NCBI RefSeq assembly: GCF_014651135.1
Contig: NZ_BMWH01000005.1
Location: 186,001-250,000, forward strand
Source of the DNA: Streptomyces echinoruber
GTDB taxonomy: Bacteria; Actinomycetota; Actinomycetes; Streptomycetales; Streptomycetaceae
DNA: 64,000 nt
Reading direction: 5' to 3'
The notes beneath the pieces were generated by a model. That model was not told the DNA's origin, did no database searches, and was given only the letters and a program-made list of their open reading frames with translations. Positions 27,887 to 36,153 of this stretch are shown here, piece after piece. The position numbers and the translations under genes are program-made. Each line of letters opens with the position of its first letter. The first letter of the stretch is position 1.

Positions 27887-29152
27887 GTGCGGCGAACGCG
27901 GCGCCCAGAGAAAGGGTCGAGCGATTTCAGTGGATTCGAGTCATCCGGTCAGCATTTCTCTCGACTTGGCCGCTCCGGTGGGGCACAGGAGACGCGGGCG
28001 AGCGGTGCACAAGACCGGCGGCAACTGGTGGGCCTGGAGGGTCTCCGCGGCCTGGCGGCTTTATATGTGGTCCTGTTCCACTGCTGGCTGTACACCTTCC
28101 CGGGATACCCCGACAGCTCGGCGCCTCCGTGGCTGGAGGGCCTCATGTTCGGGCGCCTGGCCGTCGTCTTCTTTCTGGTGCTGTCCGGCTTCTCCCTGGC
28201 GATCTCTCCGGCCCGTCACGGCTGGCGGTCGGGCGGCGTCGGTCGGTTTCTGCGCCGTCGCGCCTGGCGCATTCTGCCTCCGTATTGGGCAGCGTTGACC
28301 ATGAGTCTGATCATTTCCTGGTCAATCGTGCCGGCTTCGCACTCCGGGCCACCTACCGACATGACAATCCTGGTGTACGGCCTCGTCGCTCAGGACATGT
28401 TCACCGCCCCTACACCGAACGGCGCGTTCTGGTCGATCGGAGTGGAAGTGGAACTTTATCTCCTCTTCCCCCTTCTCCTTTTTGTTCGGCGACGCATGGG
28501 CGCGACGGTCCTGGTGGCGTGCGTGACGATTCCGGTGATCGCCCGCGGCTTGACGGCAGCGAACGCTTCTCCCGTGGAAGGCGACAACTGGCTCACTCCC
28601 CACCTCGCTCCCGTGTTCGTCGCAGGCCTGGTGGGCGCCGCGGTCGTCACCGCTTCGGACAGAGTTCAACGCCTGCCCTGGGGATGGTTCGCCGTCCTGG
28701 CCGCCCTGCCGGTCCTGGCTCTCGGCGTCGCGCAAGGTTCTGTTTGGACGGTGAAACACTATTTCTGGATAGATCTCGCCATCGCTCCTGCCATGTCGAT
28801 GCTGCTCGCCGCGGTCGCCACCGGCAGACCCGCCCTCCTTGTGCGACTCCTGACCGCGCGCCCCCTTCAAAGCCTCGGCAGCTTCTCATACAGCCTTTAC
28901 CTGATCCATCTCCCCATCGTCATGACAGTGATTCGCCGCGTAGCGCCCCTCTTTTTCTCACCAGGCCTGCCCGTGTTCTGGTTCACGCTTGTAGTGGCCC
29001 TGCCGACCTCGGTATTCGGGGCATGGCTCTTCGCCAAGATCTTTGAGCTGCCCTTCAAGCGGAACAGGTCATGGAGCAGGGTCTTTGGGAGGTCCCTGAT
29101 CGAAGCCCTGCCGCGCGGTCGCCGGCGCACTGGGGCCGGCCTCCCCGGATGA
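27887..29152 (+). CDS. Acyltransferase family 3 (OafA/YrhL-type) membrane protein
   Basis: Integral membrane acyltransferase with about ten hydrophobic helices. The family start motif is LVGLEGLRGLAALYVVLFHC, with the catalytic-type His in VLFHCW; further landmarks are FFLVLSGFSLAI, RRRAWRILPPYW, NGAFWSIGVEVELYLLFPL and FSYSLYLIHLPIV. Such enzymes O-acylate cell-surface polysaccharides or small molecules. The start is uncertain: GTG 27887 has GAGG 7 nt upstream and puts the motif near residue 47; ATG 27845 and 27791 are alternatives. Codon use is somewhat less G/C-biased than in neighbouring genes (several TTT, CTT, ATA-like codons), which could mean recent acquisition. Confidence 0.88.
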   Translation: MRRTRRPEKGSSDFSGFESSGQHFSRLGRSGGAQETRASGAQDRRQLVGLEGLRGLAALYVVLFHCWLYTFPGYPDSSAPPWLEGLMFGRLAVVFFLVLSGFSLAISPARHGWRSGGVGRFLRRRAWRILPPYWAALTMSLIISWSIVPASHSGPPTDMTILVYGLVAQDMFTAPTPNGAFWSIGVEVELYLLFPLLLFVRRRMGATVLVACVTIPVIARGLTAANASPVEGDNWLTPHLAPVFVAGLVGAAVVTASDRVQRLPWGWFAVLAALPVLALGVAQGSVWTVKHYFWIDLAIAPAMSMLLAAVATGRPALLVRLLTARPLQSLGSFSYSLYLIHLPIVMTVIRRVAPLFFSPGLPVFWFTLVVALPTSVFGAWLFAKIFELPFKRNRSWSRVFGRSLIEALPRGRRRTGAGLPG

Positions 29153-29241
29153 CGACGCCGGCCTGTACGTCTACGTCATATGCGAGGCAGACGTGAAGGA
29201 AGCCCACCCCTGCTGCCACCACCGGTAGACCTGTGCGGCGC

Positions 29242-29526
29242 TCAGCCGAGGCGGTCGACGGCCTCCTTGGCCTCCCTCAGGCCGGCGCCGGTCGCCTCCC
29301 GGTAGGCCTTGATCGCCTCGACGCGCCGGTCGGCGCGGACCAGGTCGCGCACCCGCTCCAGGTCCGGGTCCTGGTCCTGGTCGGGCACGCCGAGGTGGGA
29401 GAGGAGCACGTCGAGCCTGCGCTCGACGCGGGCGATGCGGCGGTCGACGCGCGAGAGGCGGGTCTCCAGCGCGGCACAGCCCGCGACCAGGAGTCCGACG
29501 ACGACCAGTAGGCCCATAGTGTCCAT
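29242..29526 (-). CDS. Membrane-anchored protein with ribosomal L7/L12 C-terminal-like domain
   Basis: 94 residues from ATG 29526 (ATG 29517 also possible). One N-terminal TM helix (MGLLVVVGLLVAGCAAL), a charged coiled coil (RLSRVDRRIARVERRLDVLL), an acidic linker (DQDQDPDLE), then VRDLVRADRRVEAIKAYREA, TGAGLREAKEAVDRLG. The last 36 residues match the helix-turn-helix of the L7/L12 C-terminal domain, where GLKEAKxxV is the signature. Such proteins are known in actinobacteria as bL12-like or YcjX-neighbour proteins without a defined role. It is not ribosomal L12, since it lacks the dimerisation domain and has a membrane anchor instead. Confidence 0.8.
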   Translation of the reverse strand: MDTMGLLVVVGLLVAGCAALETRLSRVDRRIARVERRLDVLLSHLGVPDQDQDPDLERVRDLVRADRRVEAIKAYREATGAGLREAKEAVDRLG

Positions 29527-29643
29527 GCGGTGATCGTATGGATGGAGGAACCGGTTCCGGCTCAACTGCAGCTCAGAAAAAGGCGGTTCGGGAGCCGGGG
29601 AGCGGCGGCAGGAAGGCCGGGGAACGGCGGCGCGGACGTCGGA

Positions 29644-30456
29644 TCAGTCGCGGTCGAACCTCTTCCGCTGCGTGATCACCTCGTGCGCCACGTCGAGGGC
29701 GGTACGGCCGCGGGCGAAGGCGTGGGCGCGCAGCCGGGCCAGCGCCTCGTCCGCGTCGATCCCGAGCTGGGCCATGATCATTCCGATGGCCTGCTGGACC
29801 TCGTCGTGGTCGGCGGCCAGAGCGCTCAGCCAGGACGTCTCCTCCTCGTCGTCCCCGGCGTGCGGCAGGGCCATGAGGGCGAGGGTCATGACGCCGGCCA
29901 CGAGGTGCGCGGTGCGCAGTTCGGGCGGGCTCAGCACCCGGGGCTCGGCGCTGTACAGGTCGAGGGTGCCCACGCACACCGCGTCGTTGCCCAGCGGGAA
30001 GGAGTACACCGCCTGCACCCCGGCCTCCGCCGCCTGCTGGGCGAACACCGGCCAGCGCCGCGCCTCCGGGCCGTCCGCCAGGTCGGTGGCGAGCACCGGG
30101 GCGCCGATCGCGGCGGCGTGCAGGCACGGCCCGTCGCCCAGGGTGGCCTGCACCTCGCCCAGGCGGGCGGCCGTGGCGTCGCTGGCGCCGAGCTGTACGG
30201 GCATGCCCTCGGCGCGCAGCGACACGCTCGCCCCCCGCAGCGGCAGCAGTCTGACCGCGACGCCGCACAGCCGGCGCGGCACCTCGGCCGGCGGCACGTC
30301 CCGCACCGCCTCGGCGATCACCTCGGCGGCGTCGGTCCCGCCGGATTCCGCGCCGCCCGACGGCCCGGTGCCGGAACAGGACGGGGGGTTGCCGTCCCGG
30401 CGACCGGCCCGACCGTCCTCGCCCGGGGCGCCCTCGGCGTGGTCCCTGGGCCGCAC
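29644..30456 (-). CDS. GAF and ANTAR domain antiterminator-type regulator
   Basis: 270 residues from GTG 30456, with AAGGAGG 8 nt upstream; the frame is open to 30525. After a disordered 50 residues comes a GAF domain (LPLRGASVSLRAEGMPVQLG, LGDGPCLHAAAIGAPVLATD, WPVFAQQAAEAGVQAVYSFP, LGTLDLYSAEPR-like VGTLDLYSAEPR) and at the C-terminus an ANTAR domain (HDEVQQAIGMIMAQLGIDAD, EALARLRAHAFARGRTALDV). ANTAR domains bind paired hairpins in nascent RNA and prevent termination; the GAF domain is the sensor. It is soluble and monocistronic. Target RNA not evident in this window. Confidence 0.9.
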   Translation of the reverse strand: MRPRDHAEGAPGEDGRAGRRDGNPPSCSGTGPSGGAESGGTDAAEVIAEAVRDVPPAEVPRRLCGVAVRLLPLRGASVSLRAEGMPVQLGASDATAARLGEVQATLGDGPCLHAAAIGAPVLATDLADGPEARRWPVFAQQAAEAGVQAVYSFPLGNDAVCVGTLDLYSAEPRVLSPPELRTAHLVAGVMTLALMALPHAGDDEEETSWLSALAADHDEVQQAIGMIMAQLGIDADEALARLRAHAFARGRTALDVAHEVITQRKRFDRD

Positions 30457-30666
30457 GGCCACCGCCTCCTTCGCATCGGGCGCGGATCCCGCCGCCCGCG
30501 CCCGGGCCTCCACACGTACGCGCACCTCCGCCCCCGGGCTGCGCCTGACGGCGGGGGAAGGGCCTGTCGACTACCCGCGCCGGGCGGGGGAAAACCGGCG
30601 TCGTGGACCAACTCCCGCCGCTTCCGCCACCGTCGGGCGAGGACGGCGGCCCGTTCGCGCACCGGC

Positions 30667-30825
30667 GCGGGGAGGGCGCCGGGTCCGCGGGCGGCGTGGG
30701 GAGGGCATCAGGTCCGCGGGCGGTGCGGGGAGGGCGCCGGGTCCGCGGGCGGCGTGGGAAGGGCACCGGGTCCGCGGGCGGCGCGGGAAGGGCGCCGGGT
30801 CCGCGGGCGGCGCGGGAAGGGGCGG
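30667..30825. repeat. Five tandem 29-bp repeats
   Basis: gtccgcgggcgg recurs at 30683, 30712, 30741, 30770 and 30799, giving a 29-bp unit of the type gtccgcgggcggcgtgggaa followed by gggcaccgg. It lies in the 1.1-kb gene-free interval 30457-31542. Confidence 0.9.
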
Positions 30826-31242
30826 GGCTCGTGGGCGGCCCGGCGCCGGGTGCCCGCCGTCGTCGTACCGGATCCGGCCACTGACTGTGGATTTCTGGGG
30901 TGGGCTTCACAGTGTGCGTCCGGGTCGCTACCTTCTGATATGACGCAGGCCACGAGACGGCACCGCGGTCGCCCCTGGCGGCTCCGTACCCGTGGCCGCT
31001 CGTGTGACCGACCCGGACCGGCTCACCCCCCACCCGTACCTCCGGCCCCTCCCGCAACCGAGTCCTCGACCAGCCTCCCGGTCCGCCGTCTCCCGAGCCC
31101 GTCCCCTGCCCCGCGCCGCCGACCGGGGCGTCTCCCGCCGTCCCGAGCGGGGTTCGGGGACTCCCCGAGGGTCCACGACGCAAGCCGTGCGCCCTCTGGC
31201 GGGTGGCCGCCGCCCCGTCAGCCGGACGGCGGCCGCCCGCCT

Positions 31243-31373
31243 CGATCCGCGGTCCCGATCCGCGGTCCCGATCCGCGGTCCCGATCCGCGGTCCCGATCC
31301 GCGGTCCCGATCCGCGGTCCCGATCCGCGGTCCCGATCCGCGGTCCCGATCCGCGGTCCCGATCCGCGGTCCC
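31243..31373. repeat. Ten tandem 13-bp repeats
   Basis: gatccgcggtccc is repeated ten times in a perfect 13-bp register (atccgcggtc at 31244, 31257 and so on to 31361). Each unit holds ccgcgg. No spacers, so not CRISPR. The rest of 30457-31542 shows only G/C-rich low-complexity DNA, and the translated frames there (RSRSAVPIRGPDP and similar) are artefacts of the repeat. Confidence 0.93.
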
Positions 31374-31520
31374 CGCCCACCGGGCCGGTCCGCCCGGTCG
31401 GCCCACCGGACCAGCCCGCCGCCCCGGCCCACTGCCCCGGCCCACCGGACCAGCCCGCCGCCCAAGGCGACCGGTGACCGGTGACCGGTGGCCGCACCGG
31501 CCCCGTTCGGTGCTTCTCGC

Positions 31521-31558
31521 GGTCACAGCAGGGGCTGGACGGTCACAGCAGGGGCTGG
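31521..31558. repeat. Two 20-bp direct repeats containing the XRE-TPR stop codon
   Basis: ggtcacagcaggggctgg at 31521-31538 and again at 31541-31558. The tca at 31543-31545 is the gene's TGA; the second copy downstream repeats the last codons and the stop. Confidence 0.88.
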
Positions 31559-32886
31559 GCGGGTGCCGGTCCGAGGGTCGTCGTCCCCGGGGCCGTACGG
31601 TGGCCCAGTCCCGTGCGGTAGGCGTCCAGGGCGGCCTCCACCCGGCCGGTGCGGCGCAGCAGGTCGCCCAGGAGGCGGCACAGGTCGGCGAGGTCGCCGG
31701 CGGCACCGGCCCGCTCCAGGAGGCTGAGGGCGCGCACGTAGTGCTCCTCGGCGGCCTCGGTGTCGCCGGCGTCCTCGGCGATGATGCCGAGCAGGCGGTG
31801 GGCGGCGGCCGCGTGCACGGCGCCGCGCTCGGAGGACAGCTCGCCGAGCACCTCGCGCAGCAGCCGGGAGGCCTCCTCCGACCTGCCCCGTCGGTGCAGG
31901 ACATCGGCGAGTTCGACGGTGACCTGGCTGCTGTAGAGGGCGGCCCGCCGCTCGGCCAGCATGGTCAGCGCCTGGCGCAGCTCGCTCTCCGCGCGCTCCA
32001 GTTCGCCGTTCTGGGCGCAGACGTAGCCGCGCATCCAGTGGCAGTTGGCGAGTTCGGTCCGCAGTTGCAGGGTGCGGTACAGCTCGGCCGCCTTGGCCAG
32101 CGAGGCGTCGGCCTCGGCGATCCGGCCCTCGGCGAGCAGGGTGCGGGCGACGGAGCGGTGCATGCGGGCGACCAGGGCCGGGTCGCCCGCCTGCGGAGCG
32201 AGGGCGAGCGCGAACTCGGCGGCCTGGGCGGCGCGGGCGTGCGCGCCCATGTCCATGTAGGGGCCGATGATGCCGGCGTAGAGCAGCAGCAGCGCGTCGG
32301 GGTCGTGCAGGCCGCTGCGGTTGAGCTCGTCGATGGCCGTCTCCAGCAGGTAGACGGCGTAACGGAGTTCACCGGCGAGGTAGTGGGTGACGGCCCGGCC
32401 GCGCAGGGCGGGGACGCGGGCGGGCAGCGGGGCGCCGGCGAGGAGCCGCTCGGCCTCCTCGAACCGCTCCCGTGCCGCCCGCAGCTCGCCGGTCTCCACG
32501 GCGCACTCCCCGAGCCCGAGCAGCGCCGCCGCCCGTTCCTCGGTCAGCCCGTGCCGTTCGGCCTCGTCGAGCAGCTCCGCGTACTGCCCGGCCGCCTCCT
32601 GCGCGCGGCCGGTGGCCAGCGTGCGCCGCGCCTCGGTGAGCCGCAGCCGCAGCGCGGTGGCCAGGCGGGCCGGGCGGCCCGTCGCCAGCTCCTCGAAGTC
32701 GACGCCGAGCCGCTCGGCGAGGTGGCGCAGCGCGTCGTCGGAGGGCCGCACCCGGCCCGCCTCCAGCGTGGAGATGTACGCCGAGGTGTACGACGGCTCC
32801 GCCAACTGCCGCTGCGTCAGCCCGCGTTCGCGGCGCAACCGCTGCACCCGGCGGCCGATGACCTCCGGCTCGTCCCGCTCCACCAT
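31543..32886 (-). CDS. XRE helix-turn-helix regulator with TPR sensor domain (RRNPP-like layout)
   Basis: 447 residues; ATG 32886 with GAGGGG 9 nt upstream (a TTG three codons earlier is possible). Residues 10-70 form an XRE HTH (GRRVQRLRRERGLTQRQLA, SYTSAYISTLEAGRVRPSDD). The remaining 370 residues are about nine TPR-like helical pairs (GQYAELLDEAERHGLTEERA, LLGLGECAVETGELRAARER, LYAGIIGPYMDMGAHARAAQ, HRLLGIIAEDAGDTEAAEEH). HTH plus C-terminal TPR array is the architecture of peptide-responsive RRNPP regulators (PlcR, PrgX, Rgg), though many actinobacterial HTH-TPR proteins are uncharacterised. A 52-residue signal-peptide ORF is divergent, and the shared region has phased TTAA boxes. Confidence 0.9.
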   Translation of the reverse strand: MVERDEPEVIGRRVQRLRRERGLTQRQLAEPSYTSAYISTLEAGRVRPSDDALRHLAERLGVDFEELATGRPARLATALRLRLTEARRTLATGRAQEAAGQYAELLDEAERHGLTEERAAALLGLGECAVETGELRAARERFEEAERLLAGAPLPARVPALRGRAVTHYLAGELRYAVYLLETAIDELNRSGLHDPDALLLLYAGIIGPYMDMGAHARAAQAAEFALALAPQAGDPALVARMHRSVARTLLAEGRIAEADASLAKAAELYRTLQLRTELANCHWMRGYVCAQNGELERAESELRQALTMLAERRAALYSSQVTVELADVLHRRGRSEEASRLLREVLGELSSERGAVHAAAAHRLLGIIAEDAGDTEAAEEHYVRALSLLERAGAAGDLADLCRLLGDLLRRTGRVEAALDAYRTGLGHRTAPGTTTLGPAPAQPLL

Positions 32887-32945
32887 GTCGGCCAACCCCT
32901 CAACTCCCCCAGGCCCCCTTGCCGTTGGGTCGTGAGAGAGCCTAG

Positions 32946-32984
32946 GTTAAGCGGCATGTTAAACAGGGCGTTAAGCCGGTTTAA
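32946..32984. promoter_or_regulatory. Phased TTAA boxes in the divergent XRE-TPR / peptide promoter region
   Basis: gttaa occurs at 32946, 32958 and 32970 (exact 12-bp steps), followed by gtttaa at 32979. The four TTAA cores are striking in DNA of this composition. The cluster starts 60 bp upstream of the regulator's ATG and lies 106-144 bp upstream of the peptide gene. A multimeric operator for the XRE regulator is the likeliest meaning. Confidence 0.55.
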
Positions 32985-33089
32985 TGCACTTCTCGTGACC
33001 AGCGCTTGACACCGGCCAGGCGCCGCCTTTTCCACCGCTGTTTCCACTGCTCTTTCCGCCGCCCGTTTCGCCGCCGTTGCGAGGTCGCC

Positions 33090-33248
33090 GTGCCCGGACG
33101 CACATCAGCGCGTTACGTCAGGGGGTTCGCCGCAGCCGTGATCGCCACCGCCACCCTGGTCCTGGCCGCCAACGCGGGGCCGGCGAAGGCGGCGGACCAC
33201 CCGCCGGCCCCGCGGGTCGCGCACCAGGCGGTGCGGACGGCGGACTGA
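33090..33248 (+). CDS. Tiny secreted peptide precursor (52 residues)
   Basis: GTG 33090 preceded by GAGGT. The precursor has an Arg-rich start (VPGRTSARYVRG), a hydrophobic core (FAAAVIATATLVLAANA) and a good signal peptidase I site after AKA, leaving a mature peptide of about 18 residues (ADHPPAPRVAHQAVRTAD). The frame extends upstream to 33006, but that part is low-complexity. It is divergent from the XRE-TPR regulator and ends 5 bp before the convergent stop of the VOC gene. I do not know the family. A secreted signalling peptide read by the neighbouring TPR regulator is an inference; a small wall peptide is an alternative. Confidence 0.6.
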   Translation: MPGRTSARYVRGFAAAVIATATLVLAANAGPAKAADHPPAPRVAHQAVRTAD

Positions 33249-33253
33249 TCCTC

Positions 33254-33793
33254 CTAATCCTCCGGCCGCTCCGACCGCTCCGGCTCCTTCGGCTGCTCCG
33301 GCTGCTCCGGCCAGCCGCCGTAGGGGACGGTGATCAGTTCCAGGGCGTGGCCCGAGGGGTCGAGGAAGTACACGCCGCGGCCGCCGTCGTTGCGGTTGAT
33401 GGTGCCGGGCTGCTGCCGGTACGGGTCGGCCCAGTGCTCGAGGCCGCGCTCCCGGATGCGGGCGTAGGCGGCGTCGAAGACGTCGTCGGAGACGAGGAAG
33501 GCGTAGTGCTGGGTGGCGATGTGCTCCTCGGGTGCGGTGGCGAAGTCCAGGGTGACTCCGTTGGCGAGCCGGACCGCGACGAACGGCCCCCACTCACCGG
33601 CGATCTCCAGATCCAGCAGCTCGGCCAGGAACTCGGCGGACTCCCGGTTGTCGCGGGAGGCGACGATCGTGTGGTTGAGCTCGACGCGGGAACGGGCGAA
33701 CTCGTGGGGCTTTCGCTGCTCTTGGGGCTCTTGATGCCTTTGATGCTCTTGTGGCTCTTGCAGCTCTTGGGACTTCTGGAACTCTGCGGACAA
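33254..33793 (-). CDS. VOC (glyoxalase/bleomycin-resistance fold) family protein
   Basis: 179 residues. The TTG at 33793 is chosen because GGAGG lies 6 nt upstream; no ATG or GTG is as well placed. Residues 1-35 are a Gln/Glu-rich low-complexity extension (FQKSQELQEPQEHQRHQEPQ) coded by short cttgg/ctctt-type repeats. The VOC domain follows: ELNHTIVASRDNRESAEFLA, VAVRLANGVTLDFATAPEEH, FLVSDDVFDAAYARIRERGL, NRNDGGRGVYFLDPSGHALE, LITVPYGGW. Metal ligands of His/Glu type are present at ELNHT, ATQHYAF and HALELI. Substrate unknown. Confidence 0.85.
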   Translation of the reverse strand: MSAEFQKSQELQEPQEHQRHQEPQEQRKPHEFARSRVELNHTIVASRDNRESAEFLAELLDLEIAGEWGPFVAVRLANGVTLDFATAPEEHIATQHYAFLVSDDVFDAAYARIRERGLEHWADPYRQQPGTINRNDGGRGVYFLDPSGHALELITVPYGGWPEQPEQPKEPERSERPED

Positions 33794-34025
33794 GGAATGC
33801 CTCCGGGGGCATCTCCCGGCACCTCCATGCCTCACCCGGCCGGTGACCGGCACGCGATGCCGTACGCCAGCCCAACGATCTCCCCGTGCCACGTCACCGC
33901 CGCTTTCCGGCCGCGCGAAGGGGGGCGGTCCCGTGCCTCCCCGGCCCTCTTTCCGGCCTCCTCACCGGCGCGTTCCTTCCCCGGTGCCTTCCCCGGCGCG
34001 GCTCCTTCCTGTTCCCGCCACGCTG

Positions 34026-35117
34026 TCACGCCCGCGTCGTCTGCAGGGACTGCTTCTCCAGCCGCTTCTCCAGCAGCGCCAGCCGTCGCCGCACGTCCTC
34101 CAGGGCGCCCGCCCGGCGGCCCGGCACCCGGAGCCGCAACTCGCTCAGGACCGAGCCGAGTTCGCGTATCGGGGCGGGGGCGGTGATACGGCTCCACTGG
34201 TGGTGGGCGCGGTCGACGGCCGTCTCGACCGCCGGCGCGTCGGGCGCCTGGCCGGCGGCGAGCCGGGCGGCGGCCACCGCGAGCCAGGCGCGGCAGCTGC
34301 GCACCGGGTCCCCGGCGAGCATCGCGAGATCGGCGCGGACCTCCGCCCAGTGCAGGGCGTCCTCGGAGGCGGGCCCGTGCGCGGCCGCCGCGGCGCGTTC
34401 CCACTGGGCGGCGAGCAGGTCGGCGTCGGTGTGCCGCCCGGCCTCGACGGCGGCGGTGATCGCGGCGTGCGGGTCGGCCGGGGGCGCGGCCGGCGCGGTG
34501 AGCACCAGGCCGGGGCCGGGCGCCTCGGCGGCGATCCGCGCCAGGGCCTGCTGGTGCAGCTGATCCAGCGGCGGCCGCCACCCGCTGCGCAGGATGGTCG
34601 CCACGGCCCGCAGGTACGTCGGCCCGGCCACCGTGCGGCGCCCCGGCGGCGGCGCGACCCGGCCGTAGACGGCGGTCGTGCGCCCGCAGTCGAGCGGGTG
34701 GACGCGCAGCTCCTCCCAGGTCTCGGCGTCCGTGTGCAGGTCGACGACGAGGGCCGTCGTGCCGGCCGGCCGCAGCCGCAGCTCCTCGCGGAACCAGTGC
34801 CAGGGCACGCCGGTGTAGCGGACCGTGGCGGGCGTGGTGCGGGCCAGCGCCAGATGCGGCAGCCGCTGGCGGCGGTCGAGGTGAAGCTGCCCGGCGACGA
34901 ACACGGTGAGCGGGCCGGGTGCCGCCGCGGCGGCCCGCAGCCGGGTCAGCACGGCCTGCGGCTCCAGCGGGTCGGCGAGTTCGACGACCGTCGCGGTGTC
35001 CGTCCCGGCCAGTACGGCGGGCGGCACGGCCGCGAGGACGGGCAGCACGGACGCGGCGTCCACCAGACGCCCCCTGCCCACGGGCGCCGCCGCGAGCAGC
35101 AGCACGGTACCGGGCAC
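34026..35117 (-). CDS. Unknown protein, possibly a degenerate caspase-like (CHF) domain plus helical tail
   Basis: 363 residues from GTG 35117 (GGAAGGGG upstream); the frame is open to 35483 but the extra part is Arg/Pro-rich. The first 190 residues show alternating strands and helices: TVLLLAAAPVGRGRLVDAAS, VVELADPLEPQAVLTRLRAA, LTVFVAGQLHLDRRQRLPHL, VRYTGVPWHWFREELRLRPA, TTALVVDLHTDAETWEEL. The order resembles actinobacterial caspase-like domains (which have YYAGHG and LDCCFSG motifs), but here the His position reads AGQL and the Cys position VDLHTDA, so it would be inactive. The C-terminal part is helical (DADLLAAQWERAAAAAHG, EVRADLAMLAGDPVRSCRAW) and ends in a coiled coil. Function unknown; the caspase comparison is my inference at low confidence. 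Confidence 0.72.
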   Translation of the reverse strand: MPGTVLLLAAAPVGRGRLVDAASVLPVLAAVPPAVLAGTDTATVVELADPLEPQAVLTRLRAAAAAPGPLTVFVAGQLHLDRRQRLPHLALARTTPATVRYTGVPWHWFREELRLRPAGTTALVVDLHTDAETWEELRVHPLDCGRTTAVYGRVAPPPGRRTVAGPTYLRAVATILRSGWRPPLDQLHQQALARIAAEAPGPGLVLTAPAAPPADPHAAITAAVEAGRHTDADLLAAQWERAAAAAHGPASEDALHWAEVRADLAMLAGDPVRSCRAWLAVAAARLAAGQAPDAPAVETAVDRAHHQWSRITAPAPIRELGSVLSELRLRVPGRRAGALEDVRRRLALLEKRLEKQSLQTTRA

Positions 35118-35481
35118 CGTCCCCCCTTCCTGCTTGCCTCCTGGCCGATCGCTTACGGCAGCACGGTAACCGCTGCCGCCGCGCACGCGGGCGCCGGAGC
35201 CGTGAACATCCCTCCACGGTGGCGCGTCCGCGGACGGCGGCGCGACCGGTCGGTGCGGCGGGCAGGGGTGGCCGATGGGGCGGGTCGGGGTCGCCGGCGC
35301 GGCAGGTCGAGATCGCCGACACGGTAGGTCGAGGTCGCCGGCGCGGCAGGTGCGGTGCCTTCCGCGCGCCCCCACGAAACACGCACTCGCGGACTTTCCG
35401 CGGACTTCCTCCCGCCCACTTGCCACACGCCCCGTGCCGGTGTGCCCTGGAAGGCGGAGGCGAGGAGAGAGGAGAGCTGTC
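35118..35481. other. Divergent intergenic region with 22-bp repeats
   Basis: About 360 bp between the divergent 34026 and 35482 genes. From 35284 to 35352 a 22-bp unit of the type ggtcgccggcgcggcaggtc repeats three times (cores at 35289, 35311, 35333). Nothing else recognisable apart from the expected promoters. Confidence 0.7.
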
Positions 35482-35931
35482 ATGGCTCACGCCGCACCCG
35501 CGTCCCGCAGGCCCCGCCTGCCCCGCGGGGAATCCCGGGCGTCCGGCTTCCGCGACACGTCCGCACACCTGATGGCGAGGTGGGCGCCACCCGTCGCCGC
35601 CGGGCTTGTCTACGGCTACTGGGCCGCGGCCAACCGGCGCTCCGGCGGCCCGATCACCGGCTGGAACGTGCTGTTCGGCTTCGTCACCGCCGTCGTCTTC
35701 GTGGCGCTCTACGCGGCCGTACGGGCTCTCGCCCCGCGCCTGAAGCGCGAGCCGCGCGCCCTGCTGTGGTTCGCCTTCACCGGGGTCGCGTTCGGCTTCC
35801 TCTACAACCAGAGCGGCCACACCGTCCTGCGCACGGTGGCCATGGCACTGGCCGTCGCCGCGTTCGTCGGCCTGGCGCTGTTCTACTGGTACTACACGCA
35901 CGAGGACGCGGAGGGCCACCGCATCGGCTGA
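35482..35931 (+). CDS. Four-helix membrane protein of unknown function
   Basis: 149 residues from ATG 35482 with AGGAGAG 6 nt upstream. After a basic N-terminus (SRRPRLPRGESRASGFRDTS) come four hydrophobic segments at about 34-50 (PPVAAGLVYGYWAAA), 61-81 (NVLFGFVTAVVFVALYAAV), 95-110 (LLWFAFTGVAFGFLY) and 117-138 (VLRTVAMALAVAAFVGLALF), ending YYTHEDAEGHRIG. The pattern is well conserved in my recollection of streptomycete hypothetical membrane proteins, but no role is known. Monocistronic. Confidence 0.8.
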   Translation: MAHAAPASRRPRLPRGESRASGFRDTSAHLMARWAPPVAAGLVYGYWAAANRRSGGPITGWNVLFGFVTAVVFVALYAAVRALAPRLKREPRALLWFAFTGVAFGFLYNQSGHTVLRTVAMALAVAAFVGLALFYWYYTHEDAEGHRIG

Positions 35932-36153
35932 CGGTCCGCCCGGCACCGCGGCCCTCTGTCCTCGCGGCCCCCGGCACCGCAGCCCCCTGCCCTCGCGGTC
36001 CCCGGCCTTGAGGTCACCTGCCCTCGCGGTCCCCTGATCCGCCCGGCACCGCGGTCCCCCGGCCCCCCGACCCACCGGCCCGCGGTCCACCCGAGCGCTC
36101 CCCGGCTCCACCCGACCGGAGTTGCCCGGCTGGCGCGTCCGGCCCCCGGGTCC

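Noticed and set aside
31243..31373. CRISPR-like regular repeats
   Set aside because: The 13-bp units are directly adjacent with no spacers and no cas genes nearby.
30940..31480. Possible gene starting at ATG 30940 after a promoter-like ttcacagtg stretch
   Set aside because: The product is Arg/Pro/Ser-rich and merges with the 13-bp repeats; no domain and no ribosome-binding site.
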